Shown here in pieces: positions 51,953-62,994 of a DNA stretch of 64,000 nt. Within the stretch, counting starts at the first letter, position 1. Every line of letters begins with the position of its first letter. The DNA lies in the NCBI GenBank assembly GCA_900208305.1, contig OAPG01000015.1, positions 372,001-436,000 on the forward strand. The letters run 5' to 3'. Below the pieces are notes generated by a model. That model searched no databases, was not told the DNA's origin, and worked only from the letters and a program-made list of their open reading frames with translations. This stretch comes from Melanopsichium pennsylvanicum (taxonomy: Eukaryota > Basidiomycota > Ustilaginomycetes > Ustilaginales). Position numbers and translations under genes: made by a program.

Positions 51953-53153
51953 GTTGGCAAGTGAGCAAGAAGAGATCGAGGAGTCGAACTGGAAAGCAAG
52001 TCGACGCCTTGAGATTAGGTGTTGTTTTGTAGAGCGCTGAAAAGAAGTTGAAACGAACGATAGACGCCTTTTCAAGCGATAAGAGCAAAGATAATGCTTG
52101 CGGGTGTATGTGTGTGTGTGTGTTTTTGGGTTGCTATGAAAGCAGATGATGGCGAGCAGACAAGATTAGACGTTGGGTATGGCGATAACCACCAAATCCA
52201 AAAAGCCATTCTTACCTTACTAACTCACTCCTAAGAAAAAGAGAAAGAAAAAAAAATTGAAAAATTAAAGAATTGGAAGCCTAAGATGCGCAGGAAGAGC
52301 CTATAACTTTGCTGACTATTAATGAAGCGCAGAGGTTGCACAAACATAAAATAATAAAAAGGTAACAGCCATTCATGAATTGAAAGTAAGAAATCGAACT
52401 GTCTATCATCTATAATAATGCGCTCACTCTATTTCAATTGCGACTCAGTGAGTGAGCAGCTTTCCAATCACAAAAATCGAATTCGAGAAAGAAGAAAAGT
52501 TTTCGCTATTTACACTTTCTAGAAGAAGAAAAAATTTGAAATTTCTAAACCCACTTCAGTATTCTCAAATAGAATCAACGCTTTCTCGAATTCAAAAATC
52601 TATCTGTTGTTTTATAATCTTGAACAAGGCATATATTTAAAGGATTGTAGTGGTAGAAATGATGAAATTGAATCACGTCGCGCAGCAAGATTTGAAATGC
52701 TTGTTGGTGACGATCGTCGAGTTTTGTGCTGTTGAGCAAATCCAACACAAATTCATCGGGCTCATCGTATGTAAGCGTATCCCGATTGAAGTAAGCTTTC
52801 GGATTTCATTTGTGATTTGACTCAACTAAGTTTTAAAGAGCGTCATGGCGCACAATTCATTTGCTGATAGTACATTTAAAGTATAGCTAAATCTAAAGTG
52901 CTATAATAATGTATTGTGTGGATTGTGTTGCTGCGCATTCATTATAAACAGCCAAACCTCTTTTTCGTATTTGATTCATAATTTCGCTCTCTCCACAATC
53001 AATCCTTTTGACGGCCAAACCAACAAGTTTGACATCTAAGAACGCTCGTTTGTATAGAATATACCACCATATATATACTTGCAATTCAAGCTTTCAAACT
53101 CACTACTTTGACCAAAACCACGCTCGTTTTGCAATTCGGCGCTAACATCAAGT
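51953..53153. other. Divergent intergenic region between eIF4A and Hel2 genes
   Basis: About 1.2 kb. The eIF4A side has CT/GA-rich sequence and a TG repeat near 52105-52122. The centre (52200-52640) is AT-rich with A runs. No gene seen. Confidence 0.5.
53070..53077 (+). promoter_or_regulatory. TATA box of the Hel2 gene
   Basis: TATATATA 84 bases before the Hel2 ATG, a normal fungal distance. A CAAG/TTTC-rich leader follows. Confidence 0.5.
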
Positions 53154-53292
53154 ATGAGCGCGTCTCAAGAATCAATACCTTGCTCTGATCGAGCCAGAGG
53201 GTCTAGAAGCAGCTCTTCATCTAATCGCGGTCGAGGACGCTCCTCATCTAAAAGAGGAGGTGGCAGACGTGCCAATTTTGGCGGCTCTCTCA

Positions 53293-53329
<37 letters not shown>

Positions 53330-55673
53330 AAACAACAACAACAATCAGACCAATCGTAGTGAACCGTCTGAACCCTCTTCTTCCCATCATCATCCCTCGT
53401 CATCTACAGCCTTGATCGAGTCAACTCCAACACTTGTCACTCCTACCAATCACGATGATGACCATCAACTTCCACCCGAAGCCGAAACTTGTCTTATCTG
53501 CGCAGATCCTATCAAACTTTACTCGGTCGCTCCTTGCGATCATCGAACCTGTCACATCTGCGCGCTTCGTCTTAGCGTACTTTACAAGAAGCACCAATGC
53601 ACAATCTGCAAGTCTCATATTGATCGCCTCATTTTCACCTCTTCCTCCACCAAATCTTTTTCCCAATTTAAACCTTCCGACATCCCTTATACCGATAAGA
53701 AGCTGCTCATCTCGTTTGAAACAAAACAAGCACTTGAGCAGACGGTACTACTCTTGCGATTCAATTGTCCCGACCCCAATTGCGAAGTCGCCTGTACTGG
53801 CTGGAAAGATTTCAAATTTCACGTTAAACGCGATCATCACCGTTTGGTTTGCCAACTCTGCATCACAAATAAGAACATCTTTGCTCACGAACACACCCTG
53901 CACACCGAACAATCTTTAATCGCACACCAAAACGCAGAGCATCGTTTATGCCAGTACGAAAACTTGCTCTTTTACAGTGATGACGAGCTCTTCACTCACA
54001 TGAGGGATGAGCATGAACAGTGTCACATCTGCAAAGCCAGCGGTAACGAAGAAGAGAGGTGGAAATACTACAAAGATTACCCAATGTTGGAGAGACATTT
54101 TAAAAAGCATCACTGGTTATGTCAAGATAACGAGTGTTTGGCGGATAAGTTCATAGTATTCAGCACCGAGATGGACTTTAAGGCTCATCAACTTGACAAG
54201 CATGCTAATCAACTCAGCACGCGCCAACGTAGGCAAGCTGAGCGCGTCGAGACCAATTTTGGCTACGACCGTACACAGTCTTGCAGAGGAACAACAGCAG
54301 GAGGTAACAATATCAACCGCCGTGCTGGTAGCGGTGGTAACAAAGCCAAATCCGGAGTTAACGCTTCCATGGGTGACGATGCTGCACCTTGCGAGAATCG
54401 AGATGTGTTGGGGGTATCACAATTAGCATCTCGAGCTCATGTGCCTGGCGCAGGTCCTGCGAATCACGTTTCGCGTCGAGCCATGTTTGGCGCCAATCTC
54501 ACCACCACCACCACCCCTAGTCCGCAAGGTGTGTCTGCAGATCGTCCTCGCACCGTTACCGATTCGCGCAGTGTGGAACAACGTCATCAATCCTACATGG
54601 ACAAGGTGTCCAGTACGCTCAATGGCTCTGAACAGCGTATCACTTCATTCCGTCATTCGGTGCGTATTTTCAAGAATGGCGAAAGTTCTGCAAGAGATCT
54701 CATCTCCACCATTCATTCGCTCGTTGGAGAGATGGATGATTGTGCACCTTTAGTTAACGGTTTGGTTGATTTGGTGGAGGATCAAGACAAGTGCAAGGCT
54801 TTGATTGATGCATGGAATCAATATCGAATTGAAACAACTCAATTTCCTTCACTTACACCTGTAAGTGGTGGTGGTGGTAATACAAATTTGCAAAGTATCA
54901 AAAAATCAAGTCAAGCATCTTCGTCGCAAGTATGGGTCAACGTTGAACGTGCAGCATCTGCATCTTCTGTTTATGGTGGTAATAAACCTGTTGTTCTAAG
55001 GCAACATTTTCCTTCGGTTTCGTCATCATCTACGTCTTGGTCAGGGTCGGTTTCGATTCCGGGTTCTTTGGCTCATGCTGTTGCGCATGGTTCTAGTGGT
55101 GGTCGAAATGGTTCGTCTGTAGCATCTAAATGGTCATCCTCTTCTAATGGTGGTGGTGGTGGTGGTGGTAATGTTTTTGGAGGAGGAGGAGGAGTTAAAG
55201 CATCTACTAAGCCGTTTGTTTCAAAAGTCGATTCTGCTGCTTCTAGTGGGAATTTGAATTCAATCAGGAAGGCATCTTTTCCAGCATTACCTACGAATGC
55301 TGCCAAAAGTGCGATGAATGCTCATAAAAAAGGCTTGTTTTCAAATAAATTGGGTTCATCCATTTCAGCATCAACTTCCAATTCAGGTAATGTTACACCA
55401 ACCACACAAGTAGGAGTAGGAGGAGGTTCTGCTTGGATTGAAAGATTGGGTAGGATTGATGATAATAATATGAATACTGAAATGAGGGATGATTTTAGAG
55501 GCGATGGGGATGTGGATGGGGATGGGATTGGAGGTTTGGAAGAATTGAATCGAGCTTTGATGGTGAATTATGAACAAGATGTAGATGGTAGGAAGAAGGA
55601 TGGTGGGAAAAGTAGGAAAGGTAAAGGTAAAGGTGTTCAAGTTTTAAGTTTGGGTGGTTTACATCGTGGATGA
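53154..55673 (+). CDS. HEL2: RING-type E3 ubiquitin ligase Hel2/ZNF598
   Basis: Single exon, 839 aa. The N terminus is Ser/Arg/Gly-rich with an Asn run (residues about 49-64). The RING finger lies at about 112-155: CLICADPIKLYSVAPCDH, RTCHIC and QCTICK give a C3HC4-like pattern. Several C2H2-like zinc fingers follow to about residue 350 (CPDPNCE...HVKRDHH, CQLCI, CQYENL...HMRDEHEQCHIC, HHWLCQDNEC), as in ZNF598. The C terminus is Ser/Gly-rich. Known Hel2/ZNF598 senses collided ribosomes and ubiquitinates small-subunit proteins to start ribosome-associated quality control. It shares its strand with no neighbour and is convergent with Dad1. The poly-Asn and Gly runs are typical of smut proteins. 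Confidence 0.92.
53298..53346 (+). repeat. AAC microsatellite coding for poly-Asn in Hel2
   Basis: A run of AAC codons with one AAA interruption encodes the Asn tract near the Hel2 N terminus. Confidence 0.85.
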
Positions 55674-55914
55674 ATATTTTTTCGGGGATCAATTCAAATG
55701 GGTGGATGGTTTTTCTACATTTCGAGGTTTTTTTTGCTTGTTTCTTGTTTTGGTTTTTTCAATATGAGCGATTAGATACACACATGGTTGTGATGCTGTT
55801 CAACCCACCTTACCTTATATCGGCCTGTTCATCTTGTGTTTTATTCTACCAAGTAAATGAGTACAGTAATAAGTTCCATACATAGCTTGGAATTCATTAA
55901 GAGAGAGGTGGTGA

Positions 55915-56822
55915 TTAGGCATAGATTCGACCACCACCAGGAGCCACACCTGGAGGCAAACTTTGAACTTTAGTTTCAAACCTAATCCTTCCTCCCGCTC
56001 CGCCTTCTCCTTCGTCTTGGTCTTGGTCTTGGCTTTCTCTATGCGTTTGTGTTTGTTGTATTTTATCATTGTGATGAATTTCGACTGCTGCAATACCACG
56101 ATTACCATCACCGACATGATTTATTACATTTCCACTTGACGTTAGATGGTGTTGTTCTTGTAGATCGACATTGGTGTTTGGAGAATTTTGATTTTGAGGA
56201 TGAAGATTGGGAATGCCACTTGCAAACATGATGGTTTCGAATTTGGACCAAAGTTGTGAAATCGGATGAAATTCTTTCCCAACCGAAATGGATTCTTCCA
56301 ACTTTCGATTCAAAACATTGCTATTACCCAAAATACTTTCAACCCCCTGAAATCAAACCCAATTCCATATCCATCCATAGTATCACAACATGTTGTTTCA
56401 TATGTAAGTGACATAGCATTCGTAGTTACCAATCCACCGTAATCGTATCGTATCGTATATAGGTGGGAAGCAGTTTGTATCAAAATTTTCCGATACGAAT
56501 CAACAAGAAAAAAAAGGTAAAAATCGATGGTGTAAGTGTACACATTTCGTCGAAACATCATTGCAAAGATTGAGGGGGGGAAAGGGGGAGAAATCTAACA
56601 TACCTTTGAAATATCGCCAATGAGCCTATTCCTCTCTCTTTCAAAGAATCCAATATCATTCCCTACGCCTCCTCCTACTCCAGCACCGGTGTTATTTACA
56701 GATGAAGAGGACATCGTGGAAGATGAGGAAGGGAGGAGAATATCGCCGTTATTATTATTGTTATTATTATTGTTGTTGTTGTTGTTGTTGGAGGGTCGAT
56801 TTGGTGTTGGAAAGTCTGTCAT
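55915..56822 (-). CDS. DAD1: DASH/Dam1 complex subunit Dad1, extended
   Basis: Two exons, 56822-56604 and 56346-55915, give 216 aa. The core matches Dad1: FFERERNRLIGDISK at the end of exon 1 joins GVESILGNSNVLNRKLEESI and SVGKEFHPISQLWSKFE of exon 2, as in the family (Glu-Arg-x2-Leu, then VGKEF and LW). The DASH complex forms rings that couple kinetochores to microtubules. The yeast protein has about 94 aa. Here an N-terminal extension of about 55 residues holds a run of 14 Asn (encoded near 56748-56790), and about 100 further residues after the core are polar, Gln/Asn/Gly-rich, ending GGGRIYA. The ATG was chosen as the first in the exon-1 frame. The 257-nt intron has normal borders. Confidence 0.88.
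56748..56790 (-). repeat. AAT/AAC microsatellite coding for poly-Asn in Dad1
   Basis: On the minus strand AAC and AAT codons alternate to give about 14 Asn. Confidence 0.85.
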
Positions 56823-56989
56823 ATTTTGTGAGTGTGTTTATGTGTATGATTAATCAGACTTTGGTACTTTGCGATCGAATGCGTTTAGTTTAGCCAAAAG
56901 AAAAAACTCGGATGATTCTGTATCGTCGTCGTCGTCGTCGTCGTTGTTGTTGTTGTTGTTGTTGTTGTCGTCGTCGTCGTCGTTGTTGC

Positions 56990-57054
<65 letters not shown>

Positions 57055-57670
57055 GGATTGAAAAGGGGATTAAAATTGGGCAGAGTGGGGATCTGCTTTG
57101 TTTGAGTAAAAAAGGGGGTTGAAGTTTACTTAAGTTGAACTGATGATGATAGTGGGTGAAATAGTAGTAAAGGTAATAGCTGAGCTGAAACAAACACATT
57201 ATTTTGTGAATGCGTATTGTTGGGTGTCGCGCGCGCGTTTTCGCGTAAGTGAGAACAACACTCTTGCCTTTCGTACGAAAAAAAAAAAAAAACACCTAAA
57301 ATTCTCACCATCATTCACTCCACCCCAAACAAACAAGCCACCCAAAAAATCTTCCCACAAATCCTCCCCCTTGTTCCTCGTTCTGATTACAACACCACAA
57401 CATCACACAATCTTGACAACTGACAACAACACATCCCCTTAGATAAAGCCAGTGTGTGGAAAAAGCAAGAGGAATAAAAACATCTGCAAACCAAACGAAA
57501 AAGAGACAGTGACCAAATTTCAAGAGTAAAATAATCAGACGTGTCCTCCTCTTGTCCAAATTTCTTTGCTTGTGATGTTGTATGTACACAGAAAGGAGAT
57601 AGAGAGAGACATGTGTATGTGTGTGTGTGTGTGTGCTCTAGAGCGGTGATTACAAAACTTAATGCACAGA
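56823..57670. other. Upstream region of Dad1 and 3' side of the chitin synthase
   Basis: About 850 bases. It holds the long TCG/TTG microsatellite and an A-rich run near 57280. Long poly-Thr or poly-Leu frames come from the microsatellite and are not genes. Confidence 0.6.
56923..57054. repeat. Long TCG/TTG trinucleotide repeat
   Basis: About 44 trinucleotide units read on the + strand as blocks of TCG and blocks of TTG, ending in a long pure TTG run. It lies about 100 bases upstream of the Dad1 start codon (minus strand). Confidence 0.9.
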
Positions 57671-60600
57671 TCAGCCGAAACGGTCATGATAGTTTCTACC
57701 AGGAGGACCACCGAGACCCGGGCGACCTTGTTGTGAAGAAGAGAAGCCACGGTTGGCACTAGAAAGGGGAGGTCCTCTTTGCTGCTGTTGCTGCTGTTGC
57801 TGCTGCTGCTGCTGCAATTGTGGAGGGTTACCCAGCGTTTCACCTCCCGAACGTTGTCTGGCATGGGTGGGTCCCTGCTGCCCACTCACTGCGGATGAGT
57901 GTCCGTACGGCTGCATAGGTGGGAAACCAGGCGAAGACGGAGATGGAGCACCGCGCATCAAGCTAGCATATTCTCCTGGGCTTGGTGTGCGTTCCATCTC
58001 GTAACTCCCTGGCTGATAAACACCGCCATTGTTCCTCCCATTCTGTTTACCATATCCTCCTCCACCACCACCACCACCACTGTTCGGAGCGCCATATCGC
58101 AAAGGAATATCTGGCACAGCCGGTGCATCTCGGCTAGCAGGGAACATACCCATCTGCGACAACCTGTTCCTATTCACAGCAGAAGGATATTGCGGTTGCG
58201 AACCCGGCTTACCCACATTCTTGGCGCGGAAAGCTTTGTCGTCCCATCCCGTCTGCAGCATCTTGTCCATGTCCTCCGTATCGATGATCACCTCCTGATC
58301 ACCCACCCACACAGAGTGACGAACAATCTGAACGGGAGGTGGAAGCGATTCGTCATACCCTCCAATCTGATGTCCCCACTTATCATCATCAAAGTCCGAG
58401 ACCGTAACCGAATCAGAAAACGAGTCGGACTCGGGTCGCGACAATGGCATACCTGGTTCCTTGCGATCCTGGTCTCCATCCGAACCGTTGTCGTTGTGGA
58501 ATCCAGCTCCAAATTGTCGTTCCAACTCGCGACGTCGCTTCTCCTCTCGTTTCTTCTTGCGCAATCGAGATCGCTCCCAATCTTCCCATCGACGCAGCGG
58601 AACAACATTGCCGGTACCAAGTCCACCTTCGTCTCCGTGTCCCTTTTGCTTGCCTTCGCCTTCCACCTTTCGCGTCTCGCCCCATGAGAAGTCGTCAAAG
58701 TGCCAGAATGAGTAAACGGGCAGGACAAAGTTCCATACCGGTAGAGCAATGAGGTAGATCAACATCCATAGCACGTATACCACCTTGCGTGTCGCGAGAA
58801 GGATGAGCAGAGCGGGCATACCAATGACTGCAATGAGCAGCATCAGCGGGATGGCCTCGGTGAACGAGTCCGGTGGGTTGAGACAGTAAGTGACGATAAG
58901 CGTGTACGTCAATGCAATCGAAATCGGAAGTGCGGCTGTACCGAGCAGATCCATAAACACCACGAATTGCATCGAAAAGCAAAAAGTACCGCAAAGGTCG
59001 CGCACCAGCACCAGCTCCATAAGATTGTGAATGGTCGAATTGATCCAACGTCGACGTTGCGACAACAGCATGCTGAAGGTGTGCGGCACCTCAGTCTTGC
59101 AGCGTGCTTCGGGACAGAAGACCATTTTGCGGTTAGGAAAGGTGCGCAACAGTGTGGTTGTCAAGAATCGATCTTCTCCGAGAAGCAGCAAGTTCTTCTG
59201 GTGCAGCGTTGTCACAACACTTTGACTATACTCGCGAGTCACCTCTGGCTTGACAATGATCGGGACCCAGTCGTCGTCTGTCTGCTTCCTAGCCTTGATG
59301 CGGTACATGGAGAAGCATCCTGGTAAACACGTCACACCGCCGAATACCGACTCGAATGCCTTGGCCTGGTGATGCGAGATAAAGTACTCGTAGACCTGAA
59401 TCATGGTCACCCAGCTCTGTGTCTTGTTGGCGATGCGTGTCTCTCCGCATGCTCCCATGATGAGGGGGTCACCCATCATGCAGTTGCTCAGAGTCTTCAT
59501 CGCTTTAGGAAAGACCATGGTATCGGCATCGACCATGAGGCACAGCTCGAAAAAGTCGGGAGTTACACCCATGAGCGTGTGCACTTTTCGGAACAGATCA
59601 TAGTCGAGGGGTGTCATGCGGTCGTTGTAGGTGACACGCTGGAAAAAGTTCATGAGGATCATCTGCGAGTCACGTTTTCCACGGTTACCGGGTTTGCTGT
59701 CGCCAGCTTCCTCGGGTGCTCCACACTTGACCACGACGACCATGGGAGTGCGTCGACCTGCTCGGGTGTAGTGTCCAGCGTACACCATAGCCATGTTGTG
59801 TTCCTTCTTGCCATGTGCGATCGAGATGAAGCTCATCGGTGTCGGTGTGCCGAAACGAGGGTCTGCCTCGAGCAGCGACACGCAGACATCTGGTGTACTC
59901 ATCGACTCTCCTGAACCGGTCACCATGCCGTCAGCTACGACGAAGAGCAGCTTTCGCTGATCCGAATACTCTGTTTCACTTAGCGAGGTGAGTGTGGTCG
60001 AGATGCCATCTTCGTTTTCAGAGTATGCCGTCACTAAACATACGACGAACGGTTCTGTGCCGATGTGTTGGATGGAGAGATTGTCGGGGGTCGAGGGTGT
60101 TGCTGACGCTGTCGAGTCGCGGCGCCGGCGTACGGGCTGTGAGGGCGGTGGTCGTTGCTTGTTGGCCCAAGGCGCTGCACCGGATGAGTTGACGTTGATC
60201 ATGGCGCCTTCCGGCAGAACGTTGGGTGCAATCTTGCGTTGGCGAGATGGTGGGGGCGTGGACGACATCCTGCCAGCCATGAACCAGGAGAAGAATACGG
60301 CCATGAAGAATCTGAGCAGCACAATGGCCAAGATGACCACGAGCGAGCAGTAAAGCACCAGGTTCGAGATGAAGCAGCCAGGGGTGATCTTATCAATGCG
60401 ACCCGCTTCAAACTTTTGCACCAGACACTTGATGGCGTGACGCGCTGTGGGATTGGTATAGAACATCATGGTTGAGTCGCGTCCTCCTTTGACACCGGTC
60501 GCAAGCTGTTGACGAATGATCAGGTCAACCACGTCTCCCTGAATAGGTGAGGGGTTGGATTTGATGTACGGATTCATGTTGAGCACGGTGCCGTCAAGCA

Positions 60601-61426
60601 CCATGAAGTTGGTGAAATTGCCAGACTCGATGTCCTCCCATCCGTACCCAACCCTGCGAGACTCGTTTCGCATGCCATAGGTTGTAAAGGTAGCGTCGCT
60701 CATGGAACCCATTGGGCAGTCTTGCAGCAAAGTACCGTTGAGTGCGACGCAAGCAGGGTCGGCAGCATAAGCAGCAGTGGTGTCACGGCAGGCGGGAAAG
60801 TTGGCGTTCGATGTCCTCTGAAAGAGCGAGGAGATGTCGGATCCGGCCCTTGTGGTGGAGAGAGCAAAGAGCGTTGTGGCCTCCGAATTGGGCAAGTTAT
60901 GCGCCTGGCTGATGTCGATGGCCCAGCCTTGAACGCCAAGGATGGCACCTCCCGTCGCAACCCGGACGAAGGACTTGGGCGAACTGCTGTCTGCTGATGG
61001 ACAGAGTGTAGCGTTGAGACCCATTGTGATGAAGCCGATGAAAGCTCCTAGCAGGATCGCCAGAAAGACAAGGGATACCTTTTCACGCCAAGCTTGGCGA
61101 CTCGGTTTGTCCTTGAAACCACAGGCGGTGAGCACAGGCCTGGGTGCCCAAAACGTTGCGACGAGGGAGAAAGCGGTCCACCAATTGAAGCCCGCCTTGG
61201 ACTTGGAGGCAGCCGAAAAACCAGGACCGCCGTGAGAAGGGTTGATCAAGGGTACTTGAGGCTGACTTCTTTCGGGACGCGTGAGCGTCTTTGCACGAGC
61301 GATGCGGGTAGGCTGCCGCAAAGGAGGCGGTGCCTCTGTGTGAAGGGGTATGGACTGGTCATTGCGCTGGCCCGGCTTGCGAATGAAGGTTTTTGTGAAG
61401 GTGGTGTTGCGTTGGATGGCGGGCAT
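57671..61426 (-). CDS. Class IV chitin synthase
   Basis: Single exon, 1251 aa from the ATG at 61424-61426 (MPAIQRNTTF). The frame is open 37 codons upstream, but only from a GTG. Two N-terminal membrane segments (FNWWTAFSLVATFWAPR; VSLVFLAILLGAFIGFITMG) precede a cytochrome b5-like region (about 180-300) and a further membrane block (LVLYCSLVVILAIVLLRFFM, about 385-405). The catalytic domain follows: LMVDADTMVF, EDRFLTTTLL (about 749) and QRRRW (about 789), the hallmark of processive chitin synthases. C-terminal membrane segments are followed by DDFSWGETRKV, typical of class IV/V enzymes. The tail is long, polar, with Gly and Gln runs. The enzyme polymerises UDP-GlcNAc to chitin at the plasma membrane. 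No myosin motor is fused, which argues against class V/VII. Confidence 0.93.
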   Translation of the reverse strand: MPAIQRNTTFTKTFIRKPGQRNDQSIPLHTEAPPPLRQPTRIARAKTLTRPERSQPQVPLINPSHGGPGFSAASKSKAGFNWWTAFSLVATFWAPRPVLTACGFKDKPSRQAWREKVSLVFLAILLGAFIGFITMGLNATLCPSADSSSPKSFVRVATGGAILGVQGWAIDISQAHNLPNSEATTLFALSTTRAGSDISSLFQRTSNANFPACRDTTAAYAADPACVALNGTLLQDCPMGSMSDATFTTYGMRNESRRVGYGWEDIESGNFTNFMVLDGTVLNMNPYIKSNPSPIQGDVVDLIIRQQLATGVKGGRDSTMMFYTNPTARHAIKCLVQKFEAGRIDKITPGCFISNLVLYCSLVVILAIVLLRFFMAVFFSWFMAGRMSSTPPPSRQRKIAPNVLPEGAMINVNSSGAAPWANKQRPPPSQPVRRRRDSTASATPSTPDNLSIQHIGTEPFVVCLVTAYSENEDGISTTLTSLSETEYSDQRKLLFVVADGMVTGSGESMSTPDVCVSLLEADPRFGTPTPMSFISIAHGKKEHNMAMVYAGHYTRAGRRTPMVVVVKCGAPEEAGDSKPGNRGKRDSQMILMNFFQRVTYNDRMTPLDYDLFRKVHTLMGVTPDFFELCLMVDADTMVFPKAMKTLSNCMMGDPLIMGACGETRIANKTQSWVTMIQVYEYFISHHQAKAFESVFGGVTCLPGCFSMYRIKARKQTDDDWVPIIVKPEVTREYSQSVVTTLHQKNLLLLGEDRFLTTTLLRTFPNRKMVFCPEARCKTEVPHTFSMLLSQRRRWINSTIHNLMELVLVRDLCGTFCFSMQFVVFMDLLGTAALPISIALTYTLIVTYCLNPPDSFTEAIPLMLLIAVIGMPALLILLATRKVVYVLWMLIYLIALPVWNFVLPVYSFWHFDDFSWGETRKVEGEGKQKGHGDEGGLGTGNVVPLRRWEDWERSRLRKKKREEKRRRELERQFGAGFHNDNGSDGDQDRKEPGMPLSRPESDSFSDSVTVSDFDDDKWGHQIGGYDESLPPPVQIVRHSVWVGDQEVIIDTEDMDKMLQTGWDDKAFRAKNVGKPGSQPQYPSAVNRNRLSQMGMFPASRDAPAVPDIPLRYGAPNSGGGGGGGGYGKQNGRNNGGVYQPGSYEMERTPSPGEYASLMRGAPSPSSPGFPPMQPYGHSSAVSGQQGPTHARQRSGGETLGNPPQLQQQQQQQQQQQQRGPPLSSANRGFSSSQQGRPGLGGPPGRNYHDRFG

Positions 61427-61896
61427 GGTAGCAAATGCTGTGTTGGAGTGCGCTATTGATTCAGCGGAGCATAGGCTACAACAAGAGTGGTGGGGCAGAT
61501 AGACGACCAAAATTAGCCGGGTGCGTCGAGGTATCACGAAATGTGCTGGCGGTCAATGGCTGGTTGATAGCGCTGATCTTGTATCGAAGCAAGTGACTGA
61601 GTGAGCGGATGCAAGTGGCCAATCAAGGCGGACGGCCGGGACACGGGCACGTGTGTATTGATCGTGCTGTCTTTACTGGATCTGCAGAAACGGGTCAAAG
61701 CAGAGCGAGCGTGGCGATAGGCTATCGAAGCGTGCAGAGTGTTGAAAATGCTAGAGAAAGACGTTGACGAGAGACGGTCACCAAGATCAAAGACCGGCTG
61801 AGTCGGAGATGCAGAAGCAGAGTAAGGAGCGTGAAAAGTGTAAACCAAAGCAGGGAGAGCTATGCATCTAGTCCCAGCAGGTTGATGGCGAGTTTT

Positions 61897-61930
61897 GGGA
61901 GGGGGGAGGGGGGAGGGGGAGGGGGGAGGT
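61897..61930 (+). repeat. G-run tract with G-quadruplex potential
   Basis: Six G runs of three or more separated by single A residues, about 470-500 bases upstream of the chitin synthase start. The C-rich strand would be the gene's sense strand. Confidence 0.7.
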
Positions 61931-62994
61931 TGGGCTTAATGCGAAGAGAAAGAGAGATTTGAGACGCAAATGCGGATATACGAGTGTGGGATTTGACCGA
62001 GAAGAATGAGTTGAAGTGGGAGCAAAGTATCGATAGGACGATCCAGTCGGCGTATGATCTCGAGATAGGAGATGCAGAGCGAGGAGCCAAAATTGGTTGG
62101 AATCACGTCCGAGGGTAAGTTTTGCTTTGATGACGATGACGATGACGAGGAGGAGGTAAGTGACAAGGCCAGGTAGTTACTAAGAAAGGTACAATTTGCC
62201 AGAGAGTGATTAACGATTCGCGTCAAGCGATCGATCGCCGGCGATGCTATGTGTATCTGTTGTCGAGGAGAGGGAGAAGAGGACTTGCTTATAGCAAAGA
62301 TAAAGAAGAAAAGGCAAGTGTGGAGGGAATGAGTAGTGACGAATGAGAATGAAGCGAAAACGATGATGGCGAGAGTGAAAAGCGTAAGAGAACAAGGATC
62401 ACGAGTAGGGGCGTAGCAGAGCGGCAATACTGTGCCGAGACGGTAAAATAAGGGTGTTGAGAATGCTCAAATTTCGAGCTGCGTGCGAGTTCTGCGACAC
62501 TGCTACACTGCTACTGCTTGCTACACTCAGCGTTTGTGTCAAACAAATTCCAGGACTTCTGCCAGCAAGCACGGTTCAGGAAAAGAGCCACATTTCTGAG
62601 AAATCACAAAAAAACCATCACACAGAACACACACACACACACACGTCCAACACACGCGCTTGTCAGCCACATACCCCACCTATGCGTGCAATTTTGACAA
62701 AACTACTGTGCAGCCGAGGAGTGTAATATTTTGTCTAGGTTTCAGTCGAGACTTTTAACAGTGATTTGGGCACGGAACGGCAGCTTTTTCTTGTTGCTGT
62801 TGTCTTGTTCCCTCATCGCACTTACCGCAACTATACCGAACTCATACATGCATTCATTCATCAGGGTTCGGATGGATGCGACAAGCTCCATGTGGAAAAA
62901 TACGGGTCAAGTCAATTCCTCGGTGAGTTTCCGACAACAATTTCCAAACTATGCCTTTGCAAGAACTCGATCAATCACAACTTCAGTGACAGCT

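Noticed and set aside
56885..57295. Minus-strand frame with a long Thr run
   Set aside because: It is produced by reading the TCG/TTG microsatellite; no conserved part remains outside it.
61936..62427. 163-codon minus-strand frame with hydrophobic stretch upstream of the chitin synthase
   Set aside because: It is CT-rich leader sequence read as Ser/Phe/Leu; no domain or supporting exon structure.
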